Assembly (NCBI GenBank): GCA_013400115.1
Contig: VXBP01007147.1
Coordinates: 163,752-227,751, forward strand
Source: Rhinopomastus cyanomelas
Lineage: Eukaryota > Chordata > Aves > Bucerotiformes > Rhinopomastidae
DNA: 64,000 bases
Direction of reading: 5' to 3'
Below are positions 13,120 through 23,039 of the stretch, in pieces. Every line of letters starts with the position of its first letter. The stretch's first letter is position 1. The notes beneath the pieces were generated by a model, which did no database searches, was not told where the DNA came from, and worked only from the letters and a program-made list of their open reading frames with translations. Made by a program: the position numbers and the translations under genes.

Positions 13120-13618
13120 TCTCACCTTGAGTCCTGGGTCCAGTTTTGGGCACCATTGAGGGGCTGGAGTGGGACCAGAGAAAGGGCAACGAGGCTGGGG
13201 AGAGGGCTGGAGAACAGGCCTATGAAGAGCAGCTGAGGGAACTGGAGTTATTGAGTCTAGAGAAGAGGAAGCTGAGAGGAGACCTTCTTGCTCTCTACAG
13301 CTACCTACAAGGAGGTTGTAGCCAGGCTGGTGCTGGTATCTTCTCCCAAATTCCTAATGATAGGATGAGGTGAAAGGGCCTCAAGTTACATCAGGGGAGG
13401 TTTAGATTGGATCTTAGGAAGAAGTTCTTTGCTGAGAAAGTGGCTGGGCACTGGAACAGGCTGCCCAGGGAGGTGGTGGAGTCCCCATCCCTGGAAGTGT
13501 TTAAAAAGCGAGTAGCTAGAGCATCTGAGGCTAGGGGTTAGGGAGCCGTTGGGATGAGGGTGGACTTGTGGATCCTGGAGGTCCTTTCCAGCCAAGATGA
13601 TTCTATGATTCCATGATC
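13120..13618 (+). mobile_element. CR1, ~500 bp
   Basis: CACCTTGAGTCCTGGGTCCA to ATGATTCTATGATTCCATGA. Subfamily with GTGGTGGAGTCCCCATCCCT. Confidence 0.93.
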
Positions 13619-13694
13619 TGCCTAGTTGCTCTAAGTTTTCAATCAATCTAGTGCTAAATTACCTGGATTTTGTTGTAAGAAGTCAATATTTTTC

Positions 13695-13890
13695 CACTGA
13701 AAGGGCCTTCAGCCCTTGGAACAGGCTGCCCAGGGAGGCGGTAGAATTGCCATCCCTGGCCATGTTTCACAGTCGTGGAGATCTGGAGCTCAGGGACAGG
13801 GTTTAGCAGTGGTCCTGGGGCAGTTGGGCTGGACTCGATGATCTCAAGGGTCTTTTTCAACCTGGACGATTCCATGAATCTGTGATTCTG
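13695..13890 (+). mobile_element. CR1, 3' end, ~195 bp
   Basis: AAGGGCCTTCAGCCCTTGGA to GAATCTGTGATTCTG. Close match to 60703-60897. It ends about 160 nt before the exon at 14048. Confidence 0.9.
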
Positions 13891-14047
13891 TGCTCTGTAA
13901 CCTTTGAACTTTCTCTCCCGCTACGAGGAAGCTCTGCAGCAGTCTGCACAGGTTGCATTGGTCAGCAGATAGATGCTCTCTCATCCTTTTGAAGGTACAT
14001 TCTTACATTGCATCTCATCCAATTTCTTGTTTTTTCTCTTTCCACAG

Positions 14048-14202
14048 AGAGGTGCTCATGAAATCCGGGAAATTCGGCAGTTTCACTTCACCGGGTGGCC
14101 AGACCATGGCGTTCCGTACCACGCAACAGGCCTGCTGGGATTTGTACGGCAGGTCAAATCCAAGAGCCCACCTAACGCCGGCCCACTGGTTGTGCACTGC
14201 AG
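14048..14202 (+). CDS. PTPRM: PTPRM exon: D1 WPD loop and start of catalytic loop
   Basis: The exon is 155 nt: 51 codons plus two bases of the next codon. It starts RGAHEIREIRQFHF and carries the WPD loop GWPDHGVP, whose general-acid Asp is at 14102-14104. It ends VVHC, the catalytic nucleophile Cys being TGC at 14198-14200. The last two bases AG combine with the first T of exon 14681 to make the Ser of HCS. The acceptor is TCCACAG and the donor GTAGGT. The signature CX5R loop is therefore split by an intron directly after its Cys codon. D1 is the active domain in this family, and both key elements are intact here. Confidence 0.97.
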
Positions 14203-14293
14203 GTAGGTGGAACAGAAATCCAGCCCTTGTGTTGTCCACTGAACTCAGGACCCACTGTTGCTTCTCTTTCTTGAACAAACTTGAACATAGAAG

Positions 14294-14434
14294 AGGTCAT
14301 TTCCAGCCATAATGATTCTATGAAGAGATTCCACACCCACCTGGATGTGTTCTTGTGGGATCTGCTCTAGGGGATCCTGCTCTAGCAGGGGGTTAGACTG
14401 GAATGATCTCTAGAAGTCTTTTCCAAATCACTGA
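14294..14434 (+). mobile_element. Two stacked CR1 tail fragments
   Basis: A 28-bp tail (TTTCCAGCCATAATGATTCT) followed by a 110-bp tail (CACCCACCTGGATGTGTTCT), inside the 478-nt intron of the catalytic loop. Confidence 0.8.
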
Positions 14435-14680
14435 ACCAAAAGGGGTTCAGTGATTCCCCTGTCCTGTATGATCACTACAGGTCGTTGAAGCCACTGGAGC
14501 TCTCTCCATAATAACTTGATTCCTAAAATATAACCCAGAATGGAAAAACTGAGTCTGAAATCCTGCGGATGCCCCACTGACAGACTCAGTCCCACAATTA
14601 GGTGCCTACAGGATGAACTCTGACACTCCACATTTTGTAATACACTGCTGAGCACTAACCATCTTCTTCTTTTACCATAG

Positions 14681-14816
14681 TGCTGGTGCTGGCAGAACTG
14701 GTTGCTTCATTGTGATCGACATCATGCTGGACATGGCAGAAAGAGAAGGTGTTGTGGACATATACAACTGCGTGAGGGAGCTTCGATCTCGGAGGGTTAA
14801 CATGGTGCAGACCGAG
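14681..14816 (+). CDS. PTPRM: PTPRM exon: D1 P-loop SAGAGRTGC and helix
   Basis: The exon is 136 nt: one base completing Ser, then 45 codons. It begins (S)AGAGRTGCFIVID, the rest of the HCX5R phosphate-binding loop with its Arg, and ends RRVNMVQTE just before the Q-loop. The acceptor is TTTACCATAG. The donor reads GTATCG, the weakest-looking of the set because it lacks the usual A/G at +3 and A at +4. The exon lies 478 nt from the preceding one, the shortest intron in the window, which still holds a short CR1 tail. The frame is open throughout and all invariant P-loop residues are present. Confidence 0.97.
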
Positions 14817-15092
14817 GTATCGTTACTTTTCTGGGATACTGCCCTATGCTTTGCATGGAAAAATATTCTTCTAGCCCATAAATCTAGAGCTCCTTTGCAG
14901 CTGGCACCATCCAGAAAGTAGTTCATTCAATCACCTGCAGAAAAGACTCCTCACGCCTACCTGCTGAACCTCCCTGCCGAAACAAGTGCCCACTTGTGCT
15001 GCACTTAAGTTCACAATGCGGGGTTTCTTAAAAAAAAACAAACCCTGAATGCTTCCACTCTGGGGAGGATTTGGTGTGGAGTAGGTCTTGAG

Positions 15093-15379
15093 TTCTCCCA
15101 GGTAATTAGTGGCAGAACCAGAGGGAAGGGCTTCAAGCTTCAACAAGGTAGATTTAGGTTAGATGTCAGGAAAAAGTCTTCATGGAGAGAGTGGTGAGGT
15201 ACTGGAATGGGCTTCCAAGGGTGGTAGTTGAGTCCTCATCCCTGGATGTGTCTTTAAAAATTGCTTTGATGTAGTGTTGGGGGATCTGGTTTAAGCGTGA
15301 ACTTCTGGAGTAGGATTGGTAGTTGGACTCGATGATCCCAAGGGTCTTTTCCAACCTGAATGATTCTATGATTCTACGA
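15093..15379 (+). mobile_element. CR1, 3' end, ~285 bp
   Basis: GGCAGAACCAGAGGGAAGGG to ATGATTCTATGATTCTACGA. Same subfamily as 21308-21663. Confidence 0.9.
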
Positions 15380-15706
15380 GTTATGTGATAGCACCTACAG
15401 AACTGTGCGGAGCACTGAGGAAACCAGAAACACTCCAAGTTCTGTTATGGAGTGGTCCTGCACTTCTCTTTGTACCTGCAACTAATGTGGGTCAATCCTT
15501 CTGTATATTAATTTCTACATGAGTGGGGTGATGATTGAAGGAGCAGGTGCTCTTGTTCCTTCTGCTCTTGCTGGTGATGTCAGAATTTGCAGCAACCATG
15601 TGAGTAGTTATTTTTTCATTTAGTTAGTTAGATGTTCTCTGTTAGTTACCAAAATCCTATCAGTGCACATTTTCAATGGCATTAAGTGTGTTCATTGCTT
15701 TACCAG

Positions 15707-15856
15707 GAACAGTACGTGTTCATCCATGATGCTATCCTAGAAGCCTGTCTTTGTGGGGACACCTCTGTGCCAGCATCCCAAGTTAGGTCTGTTTACTATG
15801 AAATGAATAAACTGGATCCTCAGACCAACTCTAGCCAGATCAAAGAGGAATTTAGG
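15707..15856 (+). CDS. PTPRM: PTPRM exon: D1 Q-loop, end of D1 and D1-D2 linker
   Basis: The exon is 150 nt, 50 codons, phase 0 at both ends. It starts EQYVFIHDAILEA. The Gln at codon 2 is the Q-loop glutamine that positions the hydrolytic water in classical PTPs (compare QTADQ in PTP1B). It continues CLCGDTSVPASQV and ends in the linker between the two domains, NKLDPQTNSSQIKEEFR. Acceptor TTTACCAG, donor GTAAGT (strong consensus). D1 is complete at this point, so D1 catalysis is encoded across the last four exons up to here plus those upstream. Confidence 0.96.
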
Positions 15857-16077
15857 GTAAGTTCTGATTAATGATACCTAGGAGCTATAGGGTTTGGTTC
15901 TACAAAACCCTATAGTATAAATCTACTGCCAAGACTGGTGTGGCAGTGATTGTGAAGAGCCAAATCAGTCTAGACCTAGTAGCTAATAATAAGATGTCAC
16001 TAACTGCTATTGAATTATGTTAAATTAGAAAATAATGCAGTGGGGTAGCATTATTTTTCCTCAAGGAAAGTAAATGT

Positions 16078-16181
16078 TCCTGTTGGATCTGCTCTAGCAG
16101 AACCTGCTCTGTAGGGTGGTTGGGCTAGATGATCTCTAGAGGTCCCGTCCAACCCTCACCATTCTGTGATTCTATGATTCC
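16078..16181 (+). mobile_element. CR1 tail fragment
   Basis: GGATCTGCTCTAGCAGAACC to CTGTGATTCTATGATTC. Confidence 0.9.
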
Positions 16182-16260
16182 CCCTGCTGTCCTTTCTGCA
16201 GAAGGCTGGTTACTCTGCAGTGGCAGCTGAGGTTATTTTGTCACTTCTGTATCCTTCTAG

Positions 16261-16640
16261 GATGAGAAAGTTGGAGCTGTTCAGCCTGAAGAGAAGAAAG
16301 CTCTGGGGGGGACCTTCCAGTACCTGAGAGGGGCTGTCAGAAGGCTGAGAAAGACTGGTCACAAGGGCAGGGAACAGTATGATGAGGGATCATGGTTTGA
16401 AGCTGGAAAAGGGCAGATTTGGGTCAGACATCAGGAACAAGTTCTTGAATCTGAGGGTGGTGGATCCCTGGAACAGAATGCCAGAGAGGGAGTGGAGGCT
16501 CCATCCCTGGAGCCATTCAAGGTCAGGTTGGATGGGGCAACCTGGTCTCGGGAGTGATGGCCCTGTTTGTTGTAGGGGACTCAGAGTAGATGACCTTTGC
16601 AGGTCCCTTCCAACCCAACACATTCTATGATTCTATGATT
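16261..16640 (+). mobile_element. CR1, older subfamily, ~380 bp
   Basis: GATGAGAAAGTTGGAGCTGT to ATTCTATGATTCTATGATT. It ends about 160 nt before the exon at 16799. Confidence 0.92.
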
Positions 16641-16798
16641 TTTTGCTTCCAAACCCTGCTGACTGCGATGTGTTGTCATCACTCTGCGAATCGATTCTCA
16701 CCCCAAAGCAAATGCTGACCTGATCTATTTGTAGATATTTGAGGATGCTCCGGCTGCTGTGTTCATTTTCCTTTTGCATTCTTTCCTCTCTCTGAAAG

Positions 16799-16972
16799 AC
16801 GTTAAATATGGTGACCCCGACACTGCGTGTGGAAGACTGTAGCATCGCACTGCTACCACGAAACCATGAGAAGAACCGCTGCATGGATGTTCTGCCTCCA
16901 GACCGATGCCTGCCTTTCCTCATCACAATAGACGGGGAGAGCAGTAACTACATTAATGCTGCACTGATGGAT
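16799..16972 (+). CDS. PTPRM: PTPRM exon: start of D2, KNRC motif
   Basis: The exon is 174 nt, 58 codons, phase 0. It encodes TLNMVTPTLRVEDC, then LLPRNHEKNRCMDVLPPDRC, and ends GESSNYINAALMD. The KNR-C sequence occupies the place of the KNRY substrate-recognition motif of active PTP domains; Cys replaces the phosphotyrosine-stacking Tyr. With the altered WPD loop downstream, this marks D2 as a non-catalytic, probably regulatory, domain. The acceptor is CTCTCTGAAAG, reached from a pyrimidine-rich run, and the donor is GTAAGT. A CR1 copy (16261-16640) ends about 160 nt upstream. Confidence 0.96.
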
Positions 16973-17815
16973 GTAAGTCTCTGCTGCTTCATTAATAATA
17001 AAAAGGGGACGAGCCGCTCTCCAAACTGAAAGTAGAGTCAACACAAGAAGAATAAAATCCTTCTAGCTTGTTTTTCAGAAACGTGGCACAAAATGTTTAA
17101 GGTCCCCAGTATATTTTGGGTCCCACATACGTTATGTCACGGCCGAAGTTCCAAAGGCAGGGAGCTTTGATAAATTAAACGTATCTGTATTTCTCCCTAG
17201 CCTAGTTACCTATTAAGAGTTACCTATCAAGGTAACTTGAGGAATAGGATAATAAAGTTTGCAGCACTACTTCCCTTCTCTTTGTTTCCAGTTTAAAGAG
17301 TAATTAACCAAAAAAGTAATTTTCTGTCAGCAGAAGGCAGTACCAAGCCATTACTTCCCTCTCTCATTTATTTCTGCTTGAATTAATGGCTAGTCTCCGT
17401 GAGTTTGTGGGTAATAGTTTTTTTGCCAACCCATCGAGGCTAAGTCTAGTGCTGCTAATAGAATATCAGTAAAAAGACACGTAAAACCGCCTTTATGGTC
17501 TGGAGATATTTATATCCTACCATTGACAATTTAGAGCTACAGTAATTACGGTTGTCAAGCACATAAACAACATGAAACCAGAGGTTAGCAAAGAGGGAAC
17601 AGGATGTCGATGGCCTTTTTGCAATGTAGAGCTGGAGTAACAACAGCGTTACTCGGCATTTCTTTCCAAGGTCTCCAAGCATTTTCCTTGAGTGCACTGG
17701 AAACTCTCCTGTAGGTGTGTTGTCTTCACGTTTGTCTGTGTAGAGAAACTGAGAACAGAGAAATGTCTGTGACTTCTCTGAGTTCTCACAGTAGGTTCAT
17801 GTCATCTCATTTTTA

Positions 17816-18092
17816 GAAAGGAGATTCCTTCGTTTCTTTTTGTTAGAACAGAGATCCCTTGATTTATTTTTGTTAGAACACAGTCCATTCAAATGGAGAA
17901 TCCTTTATTTATCCTTGTTAGAATGGAGATTCCCAGTTTTCTCCTTATTAGAATGGCGACTTCTTGATTTCTCATTATTAGAATGGACATCCCTTGATTC
18001 CTCCTTTTTTGCAATGGATATTCCTTGATTTCTCCTTATTAGAATGACGGTTCCTTGATTTGTCACCACTAGAATGGAGATTCCTCTTCCCT
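17816..18092 (+). repeat. Minisatellite, about 30-bp unit, about 9 copies
   Basis: Degenerate tandem units of the form ATTCCTTGATTTCTCCTTATT plus AGAATGGAG, several differing by a few bases and one with a 15-bp insertion. The open reading frame across it (rich in Leu-Leu-Glu-Trp repeats) comes from the repeat period being a multiple of 3. Confidence 0.9.
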
Positions 18093-18685
18093 TCAGCAAG
18101 AGCAGTGCCTTGACACGTGCTTTAAAAACCCTTCCCTTCCTTGCTGTCAAAACAGTGAGCTGGATCCAGAAATGTGTCTGGGCAAAAGGCCCCAAAGACC
18201 TGAAGTCTTGCGTGTCTTCATGTGTCCCCCAAAACACATTGGATTCCTATTCTGTAGTCATTTTGGTGACTCTCTGAAAGAGGCAAATATCTGATGAGAT
18301 TGTAACTTTGTCCTGATATAAATTCCTCAGGTCAAGGCATGTTGAGGCTTCCCTGCCTTCCTTTAGGAAGGCAGTGACAACCCATCTCAACAGCTGTGGA
18401 GGGCTGTGGTGGCCTTCAACACTCAGGAGGACATAACACAAAATGTTGATGGGAGATCCACAGAGGAACAGTTCCCACCAACCGTTCAGTCAGTGACATG
18501 CTCTGACTCTAAAAAACCCAAGGAGCACTGCAAAGTACCCCCGAGAATGTCAGGTAGACCAGACCTTCACTCCTACTTCTGAAAAATCACAAGACCTTGG
18601 CTGTCCAGTAACAGCTCCAAACAAAACTAGTACTCACACTGCTGTCTCTTCTCCCAAGTCAGAGACAAAATTGTCTCAAGTTGTT

Positions 18686-18899
18686 CCAGGGCAGGTTTAG
18701 ATTGGACATCAGGAAAAATTTCTTCCCTGACAGAGTGGAACAGGCTATTCAGGGAGAGAGTGGAGTTGCCATCCCTGGTGGGGTTGAAACAACAAGGAGA
18801 TGTGGTGCTTGGAAATAGGGTTTAGTGGGGAAGGCGGGGCTCAGTCGATGGTTGGACTTGACCTTGGACATCTTTTCAAGCCTTATTGATTCAATTATT
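18686..18899 (+). mobile_element. CR1, 3' end, ~215 bp
   Basis: GGCAGGTTTAGATTGGACAT to TTATTGATTCAATTATTC. Confidence 0.85.
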
Positions 18900-19052
18900 C
18901 CAAATTTTGTAGGAGTTGCATTGGAGGCAAAAAACCCTCTGATGATCTTCACTCTGTGCCTGTGCCATTAAATAGACTTCAGAAGCATCACATGTGCAGA
19001 ACTTTATATTCTGCCCTAATGCAGTGCAGTGGCTCAGGAGCCTACAAAGGTC

Positions 19053-19107
19053 TCAGGAAAGAGCTGAAACAATCAGGAAAAAGCTGAAACCATCAGGAAA
19101 GAGCTGG
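19053..19107 (+). repeat. 20-bp tandem repeat, left part
   Basis: Units TCAGGAAAGAGCTGAAACAA, TCAGGAAAAAGCTGAAACCA and a partial third. The same unit continues at 19467-19504 on the other side of a CR1 copy. Confidence 0.85.
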
Positions 19108-19468
19108 AAAAAAAGGAGACTGAAAGGTGACCCCATCAATGTTGATAAATATAGAAAGGGTGGGTGTCAGGAGGATGGAGCCAGGCTCTGCTCAGGGGCA
19201 CCCAATGATAGGACAAGGGGCACTGGTTGTGAGCTGTAACAGAGGAGGTTCCACATCAATCAGAGAAGGAACTTCTTCCCAGTGAGGGTGATAGAGCCCT
19301 GGAAGGGGCTGCCCAGGGGCTTGTGGAGTCTCCTTCTCCAAAGAAGCTTAAAACCCATGTGCACATGTTTCTGTGTGACTTAATCTAGGTGATTCTGCTG
19401 TGGCAAGGATGCACTGGATGATCTTTCGAGGTCCCTTCCAATCCCTAATGTGCTGTAGTTCTGTGATT
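19102..19468 (+). mobile_element. CR1, 3' end, ~365 bp
   Basis: GGAGACTGAAAGGTGACCCC to CTGTAGTTCTGTGATT. It splits a 20-bp tandem repeat and ends 75 nt before the exon at 19544. Confidence 0.95.
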
Positions 19469-19504
19469 AGGAGAGAGCTGAAACCATCAGGAAGAGCTGA
19501 AACC
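19467..19504 (+). repeat. 20-bp tandem repeat, right part
   Basis: TTAGGAGAGAGCTGAAACCA then TCAGGAAGAGCTGAAACCA, matching the units left of the CR1 copy. It lies about 40 nt before the acceptor of the exon at 19544. Confidence 0.8.
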
Positions 19505-19543
19505 AGAACATTAATTTCTCACCATCTTGCTACCTCTTTGCAG

Positions 19544-19675
19544 AGTTACAAGCAGCCATCAGCTTTCATAGTTACGCAGCACCCCTTACCAAACACCGTC
19601 AAAGATTTCTGGAGGCTGGTCCTAGATTATCACTGCACTTCCATAGTGATGCTGAACGACGTGGATCCCGCACAG
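19544..19675 (+). CDS. PTPRM: PTPRM exon: D2 core, YKQPSAFIVTQHP
   Basis: The exon is 132 nt, 44 codons, phase 0. It begins SYKQPSAFIVTQHPLPNTV, the conserved FIVTQHP-type strand of PTP folds, then DFWRLVLDYHC and ends MLNDVDPAQ. Acceptor CTCTTTGCAG, donor GTAAAT. A CR1 copy (19102-19468), set inside a 20-bp tandem repeat, ends only about 75 nt upstream of the acceptor. Repeat insertion has therefore come close to the splicing signals, though the polypyrimidine tract itself looks intact. Confidence 0.96.
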
Positions 19676-20354
19676 GTAAATCCCCACCCCCCAAAACGCA
19701 TACTGCTGCAAAGAAAAAAGAATGCTGGTACCCTAGCACTTCAGAACAGCTTTAGGATCTAATTGATTTTACAAAACCATATTAAATACTAACATGCTGG
19801 GAAATTGCTTTGTGGCTGCTGGATAGATGTAGAGAAAGAGGAATAAACCCACAAAACTGTTAATGCTCACACAGACATAGGTGCCCTCACCCGTAATTTA
19901 TTCTGCTAAGGGAATGCGCTTGGGGAATTGCTGCTGAAACCCAAAACTGGCGATTGTGGAAGGCTGAAACCTGCTAATAATAGCAAAAAGTCATCGACAG
20001 AAGCCAACAGCCTGAACGAGGTCAACGGCCTTAATCTGTTTTCCAGGGGCTAGGTGTTCCCAGGGGGAAAATCCAAGTTATATTTGGTGCAAAATGAGAT
20101 TGTTAGCCAGGAGAGAAGAGCTAAACACAACTGAAGACTGAGCAACCTTCAAAAGCAGGGCAGCTGAACATATGCGGGAGTGTCACGACCTTCTAGAATA
20201 GTTTCTCATGCTGTGCATGTTCTCCAGAAGACTGGAAACCCTACCTACAGGTTTGGCAAAGTAATCACCAGCGTTACTCACTGAATGTCCTGCAGCCTGG
20301 CGGGCAGCTTGGCGGCACTTACCCAGCCGCGGTTTCCTCGGCTCCAGCAAAGCG

Positions 20355-20375
20355 CAGCAGCCATCTGCTGGTGGC
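20355..20375 (-). promoter_or_regulatory. Candidate CTCF site
   Basis: On the - strand CCAGCAGATGGCTGCTG fits the CTCF core CCASYAGRKGGC exactly, with most flanking positions matching. It lies in a locally GC-rich patch of a repeat-free intron block. Occupancy is unknown. Confidence 0.45.
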
Positions 20376-21092
20376 GATCACAGTCTTGGGGTGTAAATAT
20401 TTGCTAATGACTGGTTCAGAGCAATCGTTGTGTGTTTTTCCCCGTGTCATTTTTATTTTGGAGAGTTTGGAGCCTTGTTGGGGATCACATGTAGGTAGGA
20501 AAACGTTTCCTCTCTTAATGTGAAGGATTTGTTTTTAACACAGGCTAATCCTCCCTGCACCTCCCCCCTGTTGAAGGAACGTGTGTAGGAAAGTCCATGA
20601 ACTCCTTGAAAGCCTGAATTTCTCATTCCGAGCCCTTTAATGGGGAGGAAAGCAGAAATGAAAGAAAAACTTTAATTCATGAGGCTGAGATTATTTTTGG
20701 AGTGAATAAGGAAAGACTCCAGGGAGACCGACTGCTAGGGACTGCTGAACAGGGGGGGTTTCTTTCTAATTTGTGTGGCTGTGTGTTGAATTTACAATAG
20801 GATGTGGCTATTTCAAGTGTTTATTAGCCTCAGAGGCTTTTAAAACCTATTGGGATTTTGAATTAATTCACCTGCCTTTGCAGTATGTTAAACCTTTTCC
20901 CTCTAATGTGAGGAACAAGCTTTTCATTAGGAATAAATCTCCCAGCCCTCGGGGTGAGGAGAAACATGGAGAGACCGGAGCTTATTAAAAACACGCATTA
21001 CATTCAGATTTAATAATAATTACTGTTATCATCATTATTATTTCTGTATATATGGCTTGTTTACAGTTCTGTTTGGGTATTTCCAGTTACTT

Positions 21093-21307
21093 AGAGAATC
21101 ACAAAATTACTGAAGCTGGAAAAGACCTCTGAGTTCATCCAGCCCAGCCCAGGACCTAATATCACCCAACTGGACAGACCAAGACACTAAAGGCCACAGC
21201 CAGTCTGTCTTTAAACACCTCCAGGAATGGGGGCCCCACCACTGCCTTAGGCAGTCAATTCCCATATCTGATCACCCTTTACGTGATGAAGGGCTTCCTA
21301 ATGGAAG
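21093..21307 (-). mobile_element. CR1, outer element, left part
   Basis: GAGAATCACAAAATTACTGA to ATGAAGGGCTTCCTA. It continues at 21664-21760 after an inserted CR1. Confidence 0.85.
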
Positions 21308-21663
21308 TTCGAGGAAGACAAGACATCACTCTGTACAACGATCTGAAAGGACATTTCAGAGATGTTGGTGCTGGTCTCTTTTCACAGGGATTTAGTGACA
21401 GAAACAGAGGGAAGGGCTTCAAGCTTCAACAGGGGAGGTTAGACTGGACATCAGGAAGAAATTCTTCCCAGAAAGAGTGGTCAGGTACTGGAAGGGGCTG
21501 CCCAGGGTGGTGGTTGAGTCCCCATCCTTGGATGAGTTTAAAAGTCACTTAGATGTGTCGGTGGATCTGGTTTGCAGGTGAACTTGTAGAGTAAGATTGA
21601 TGGTTGGACTCAATGATCCCAGGGGTCTTTTCCAACCTGAATGATTCTATGATTTTATGACTC
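21308..21663 (+). mobile_element. CR1 nested in antisense CR1
   Basis: GAGGAAGACAAGACATCACT to ATTCTATGATTTTATGACTC. Inserted within GGGCTTCCTA/ACATCCAACC of the outer copy. Confidence 0.88.
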
Positions 21664-21760
21664 TAACATCCAACCTAATCCTCCCCGGCAGCTTCAGGCC
21701 CTGCCCTCTCATCCTGACCTCCACTTGACTACAACCTCCCTTCAGGGAGCTGGAGAGAAG
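21664..21760 (-). mobile_element. CR1, outer element, right part
   Basis: ACATCCAACCTAATCCTCCC to TTCAGGGAGCTGGAGAGAAG. Collinear with 21093-21307. Confidence 0.85.
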
Positions 21761-21910
21761 CAGAAGGGCTCCATTGGAAAGCAAAATTCAGCCCTTCAAA
21801 GTGACTTCAAGTCACTGATGTTTCATTCATGCCAAACACATCAACTTCAATGCTTTGGGTTCATTGAGGACACGAAGATCTTGGTGTTGACACTTGACTT
21901 CCTAAAGCAA

Positions 21911-22044
21911 ACACCCTGAAGATGTTCAAAAAATATGTATATCTGGCTCTTGGAAACAGGGTTTTAGTGGCCACAGTGGGGCTGGGTTTGACAATTGGGC
22001 TGGATGATCTTGGATGTCTCTTCCAACCTCAATAAGACTATGAT
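21911..22044 (+). mobile_element. CR1, 3' end, ~135 bp
   Basis: Contains GTTTTAGTGGCCACAGTGGG. The end and the following 37 bp are shared with 26091-26222. Confidence 0.85.
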
Positions 22045-22092
22045 TTGCAGCTCTAGCAAGCAGCAATTCTTATTTAACTTTTCAACAAAGAT

Positions 22093-22476
22093 CTGAGAAT
22101 GCTGGGGCTGTTCAGCTCAGAGAAGAGAGGGCTCCAGGGCAACCTCATAGCAGCTTCCAGTACCTGAAGAGGCTACAGGAAAGCTAAAGAGGGACTTTTT
22201 GTGAGGGACTGTAGTGATAGGACAAGATGGATGGGTTCAGTGTAAAAGAGAGGAGATTTAGACTGGATGTTATGAAGAAGTTCATCATGAGGGTCCCAAG
22301 GCACTGAAACTGGTTGCCCAAGGAGGTTGTAGCTGCTCCATCCCTGGAAGTGTTCAAGACCAGGTTGGATGGGGCTGTGGGTAACCTGTTCTGGTGAGAA
22401 GTGTCACTGCCCATGGCAGGGGGTTGCGACTGGGTAATCTCTGAGGTCCCTTCCAGCCTAAACCATTCTGTGATCT
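22093..22476 (+). mobile_element. CR1, ~385 bp
   Basis: GGGGCTGTTCAGCTCAGAGA to CCTAAACCATTCTGTGATCT. Confidence 0.92.
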
Positions 22477-23039
22477 GTTACAACACTGTTCCTCTGTGTT
22501 TGGCAGACACTCACTAAACTGTGTCCGTGTTAAATGATCGGAGTGTTTGCATCGCGTGTCACTATCCCATGCCTCAGCTGATTCCACCATCGAAATGTGC
22601 ATAAGGCTTAGGCAATATTTGGAAAGTCATTTGCTCAGCACACCCAATCATCGAGGGGAGGAGGGGGTTGAAAGAAACAAAAATATATTTTCTTCCTCAA
22701 AATTCCTGGGTTTAGCGTGTTAAAGCAAACTGCTGCAAATCAGACCCCTGTTCTCTGTTTTAATTGATGTAGCAAATGATTATGTTTTCCTAAAATGTAG
22801 CCATCTCTCATGGGCTTTGTTGAGGGCTAAGTGTTACAAGAAATGCAAAACAACATCTGGAGCAAATGTGATTTGTCAGCTCAGCTCTGGATCACCAGCA
22901 GCAACGCAGCAGAATGAAGACCACAGCTGTTTTAACTGGCTGAATGGCATCAAGTTCTAAATATGACATCAATGCTTCTGCAAGCAAACAAAATCTCACG
23001 AGCTGAGGCTTTAATTTTGATGAAAGCTTGAGCTGCTCT

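Larger units (their letters stand above)
7968..14047 (+). other. PTPRM: PTPRM intron, 6.1 kb
   Basis: Between the exons ending 7967 and starting 14048. Unique stretches are 7968-8388, 8573-8850, 9047-9765, 10691-11400 and 12361-13119. Nothing functional is recognised in them. A TCCTTGCAG at 12781-12789 resembles an acceptor, but the following sequence reaches a stop quickly and matches no PTPRM exon. Confidence 0.85.
14203..19543 (+). other. PTPRM: PTPRM introns between exons 14048 and 19544
   Basis: Four introns of 478, 890, 942 and 2571 nt: 14203-14680, 14817-15706, 15857-16798 and 16973-19543. Besides CR1 copies they hold unique sequence at 14435-14680, 15380-15706, 16973-17815 and 18093-18685. 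There is a 30-bp minisatellite at 17816-18092. No other gene is seen. Confidence 0.85.

Noticed and set aside
17840..18028. Repetitive 62-codon frame with LLEW motifs
   Set aside because: A by-product of the 30-bp minisatellite.
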